Part shown: positions 12,745 to 14,334 of the stretch, in pieces
Layout of the letters: the number at the start of each line of letters is the position of its first letter
How positions within the stretch are numbered: position 1 is the first letter of the stretch
Assembly (NCBI GenBank): GCA_029778515.1
Contig: JAKOQD010000328.1
Location: 1-14,334, forward strand
Reading direction: 5' to 3'
DNA length: 14,334 bases
Origin: Actinomycetes bacterium
Lineage (GTDB): Bacteria; Actinomycetota; Actinomycetes; Propionibacteriales; Propionibacteriaceae
Notes under the pieces: model-generated
Seen by the model: only the letters and a program-made list of their open reading frames with translations
Told to the model about the DNA's origin: nothing
Databases searched by the model: none
Made by a program: the position numbers and the translations under genes

Positions 12745-13934
12745 CGCTCTACTCCTTGGCTGGTGGTCGCAGTGTCGTAGGGCGAGCGGCCGGTGACCTC
12801 GTCCACGAACCCGCGGGCGGTCGCGCCGGTCGAGACCGCGTCTGCAGCCTCACCCAAGCTCCGGGCGTCCCTTGCGGCAACCAGGGACGAGTGGGTGGGC
12901 GCGTCCGGGATGTGCGCTGGTCGGCCTTCGGCGTAGCCCTTGCGGAGTTCGGGCAGGATCTCGCCGAGCAGGTCGAGCTGCTCCAGGACGGTCTTCAGCG
13001 GCAGGCCGGCGTGATCGATCAGGAACAGCTGCCGCTGGTAGTGACCGACCGCGTCCGTGAACGACAGGGTGCGTTCGAGGACCTGCTGCGGGGAGCCGAC
13101 GATCAGCGGAGTCTCGGTCATGAACTCCTCCAGGGACGGCCCGTAGCCGTACACCGGAGCGACGTCGAAGTACGGGCGGAACTCGTTGATGGCGTCCTGG
13201 GAGTTGCGGCGCATGAAGAACTGCCCACCGAGCCCGACGATCGCGGTATCGGCGGGGCCGTGGCCGTGGTGTTCGAAGCGGCGCCGGTACAGGTTCACCA
13301 TCCGCTTGGTGTGGGACAGGTTCCAGAAGATGTTGTTGTGGAAGAACCCGTCGCCGTAGTAGGCGGCCTGCTCGGCGATCTCCGGGGAACGGATCGAGCC
13401 GTGCCATACGAACGGCGGCACCCCGTCCAAGGGCTGCGGCGCCAGCGTGAACCCCTGCAGCGGGGTGCGGAACTTACCTTCCCAATTCACCACTTCGTCA
13501 CGCCACAGTTTCCGCAATAGCGCGTAGTTCTCGATGGCCAAGCTGATGCCGTCACGGATGTCGCGGCCGAACCAGGGATAGACCGGGCCGGTGTTCCCGC
13601 GTCCCATCATCAGGTCGACCCGGCCCTCAGCCAGATGCTGCAACACCGAGTAGTCCTCGGCGATCTTCACCGGATCGTTCGTGGTGATCAGCGTGGTCGC
13701 GGTCGACAGGATCAGCTTCGAAGTTTGCGCGGCGATGAACCCCAACAGGGTCGTCGGCGAGGACGGATGGAACGGCGGGTTGTGATGCTCACCGGTGGCG
13801 AACACATCCAGGCCGATCTCCTCCGCCTTCTTCGCAATCGCCACCGCAGCCAGGATCCGCTCATGCTCGGTCGGCGTCCGTCCCGTCGTCGGATCGGTCG
13901 TCACATCACCGACACTGAAGATACCCAGCTGCAT
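12741..13934 (-). CDS. Luciferase-like FMN-dependent monooxygenase, CE1758 family
   Basis: A 397-residue flavin-dependent monooxygenase of the bacterial luciferase fold (TIM barrel). MQLGIFSVGD opens the first strand, GLDVFATGEHHNPPF (about 41-55) has the conserved Glu-His pair, ILSTATTLITTNDP (about 75-88) and EGRVDLMMGRGNTGPVYPWFG (about 103-123) are core flavin-site segments. It should use reduced FMN from its partner reductase and oxygen to oxidise an unknown substrate. The ATG at 13934 has GGAGCAGGAAA just upstream. The frame continues to 14105, but those extra residues are low quality and cross the palindrome, so the longer start is rejected. The C-terminal 50 residues are Ala/Ser/Thr-rich and probably flexible. 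Confidence 0.93.
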   Translation of the reverse strand: MQLGIFSVGDVTTDPTTGRTPTEHERILAAVAIAKKAEEIGLDVFATGEHHNPPFHPSSPTTLLGFIAAQTSKLILSTATTLITTNDPVKIAEDYSVLQHLAEGRVDLMMGRGNTGPVYPWFGRDIRDGISLAIENYALLRKLWRDEVVNWEGKFRTPLQGFTLAPQPLDGVPPFVWHGSIRSPEIAEQAAYYGDGFFHNNIFWNLSHTKRMVNLYRRRFEHHGHGPADTAIVGLGGQFFMRRNSQDAINEFRPYFDVAPVYGYGPSLEEFMTETPLIVGSPQQVLERTLSFTDAVGHYQRQLFLIDHAGLPLKTVLEQLDLLGEILPELRKGYAEGRPAHIPDAPTHSSLVAARDARSLGEAADAVSTGATARGFVDEVTGRSPYDTATTSQGVER

Positions 13935-13951
13935 TTTCCTGCTCCAAATGG

Positions 13952-13966
13952 TTGTTGATTCAACTA
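13952..13966 (-). promoter_or_regulatory. Palindrome upstream of the monooxygenase operon (candidate MarR-type operator)
   Basis: On the minus strand TAGTTGAATCAACAA contains the perfect palindrome GTTGA-A-TCAAC (13954-13964). AT-rich, TTGA/TCAA-based palindromes of this size are typical of MarR-family operators. It is one of the few AT-rich spots in the window and lies 20-30 nt before the ATG, where it would block transcription. No MarR gene is inside the window. Confidence 0.5.
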
Positions 13967-14128
13967 TCTGCTCAACCTTGCTGCGCGCGCAACTATTCCG
14001 TGTCGCGATCTCGAAGCCACCGTTGGCCGAATACCCGGACTTGGGCCCTGGAGCACCGACCGACTCCGAAATCCCGACAGGAGCCAAGTGGACGGCCGCG
14101 TTCACGAACGATGGGCAAGAATGGGCCC
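13967..14128. other. Intergenic region between divergent monooxygenase and MscS-like genes
   Basis: About 160 nt without a supported gene. It must carry the promoter of the plus-strand membrane protein and part of the monooxygenase promoter. TGGGCCCA (14122-14129) is an 8-bp palindrome at the plus-strand start codon. A TTGAGC (minus strand, 13975-13970) could be a -35 box for the monooxygenase, but no TANNNT stands at proper spacing. Confidence 0.4.
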
Positions 14129-14334
14129 ATGCCCGACTTCACCACCTGGATTCCGGTCAACAGCCTGACCTCCATCGGCGTGGTGATCGTCGTCGCGATC
14201 GTCGCCCGGTTCCTGCTGGTGCGCCTCGTGCGCGGCATCACGAATCGCGCGCTGGCCAAGGGAAAGAAGCGCCGCGAGCGCGAGTTGAGCGTGGCGGAGA
14301 AGCTGCTGAACACGGTCACCCTGGCCAACCAGGA
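14129..14334 (+). CDS. MscS-like mechanosensitive channel protein, N-terminal part (C-terminus beyond window)
   Basis: The frame is open from the ATG at 14129 to the right edge, 68 codons. A short polar start is followed by one membrane helix (SIGVVIVVAIVARFLLVRLV, about 16-35). A strongly basic and then mixed-charge stretch follows: ALAKGKKRRERELSV, then EKLLNTVTLAN. This layout matches the first part of actinobacterial small-conductance mechanosensitive channel (MscS) family proteins, where the basic segment precedes the pore helix. The pore and beta domains lie outside the window, so the assignment is tentative. An in-frame ATG at 14111 would add six residues; neither start has a clear ribosome site. 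Confidence 0.65.
   Translation, partial: MPDFTTWIPVNSLTSIGVVIVVAIVARFLLVRLVRGITNRALAKGKKRRERELSVAEKLLNTVTLANQ

Noticed and set aside
13935..14105. N-terminal extension of the monooxygenase to 14105
   Set aside because: The 57 extra residues are unlike the family, cross the palindrome and promoter region, and the ATG at 13934 has a good ribosome site.
1..14334. tRNA or rRNA genes, CRISPR arrays, IS elements, phage genes
   Set aside because: I found no cloverleaf-like sequence, spaced direct repeats, transposase motifs or phage proteins when reading both strands.

Overview
The window is high-GC DNA with dense, mostly short-gapped genes. Gene content and promoter style point to an actinomycete, plausibly of the Propionibacteriales, although the lineage is an inference. 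Supporting signs are a DUF5318 - class A PBP - GT87 membrane protein block like mycobacterial Rv0049-ponA1-Rv0051, Septum_form-type lipoprotein repeats, a CE1758/CE1759-type luciferase-like monooxygenase and FMN reductase pair, GTG and TTG start codons, and TANNNT motifs 7-8 nt upstream of two start codons.

Layout. (1) 1-3642, minus strand: a cell-envelope operon of DUF5318 zinc-ribbon protein, bifunctional penicillin-binding protein, and multi-pass GT87/DUF2029-like protein that runs off the left edge. (2) 3643-4623: no intact gene. It holds three unrelated gene remnants: the C-terminal half of a GH25 lysozyme with a frameshift, scraps of a nucleoside hydrolase, and on the other strand the C-terminal tail of an SGNH/GDSL hydrolase. 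(3) 4631-5578 minus: a secreted VanY/LdcB-type M15 carboxypeptidase with a PEPTP linker. It is divergent from a plus-strand MFS transporter (5626-6870). (4) 6874-7335: a HEAT-like fragment with a doubtful N-terminus fused to repeat-like DNA, followed by a small ribbon-helix-helix protein and a GNAT acetyltransferase whose genes overlap by 8 nt. (5) 8153-9175: a PanE/ApbA-type reductase, then a short intergenic stretch of inverted repeats. (6) 9314-11208 minus: a NarL-type response regulator and its DesK-type histidine kinase (4-nt overlap). They are divergent from a lipoprotein with two Septum_form-like repeats, and a perfect inverted repeat lies between the two starts. (7) 12148-13934 minus: the monooxygenase and FMN reductase (4-nt overlap), with a MarR-like palindrome upstream. 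(8) 14129 to the right edge: the N-terminus of an MscS-like membrane protein.

Working together: the left third is peptidoglycan building (PBP) and trimming (M15 peptidase, plus the dead GH25). The two-component pair may sense the envelope and lies beside an exported lipoprotein. The monooxygenase and reductase form a flavin-dependent oxidation pair. I found no phage, CRISPR, IS element or RNA gene. The least explained items are the three-remnant graveyard, the RHH-GNAT pair and the palindrome between the kinase and lipoprotein genes.
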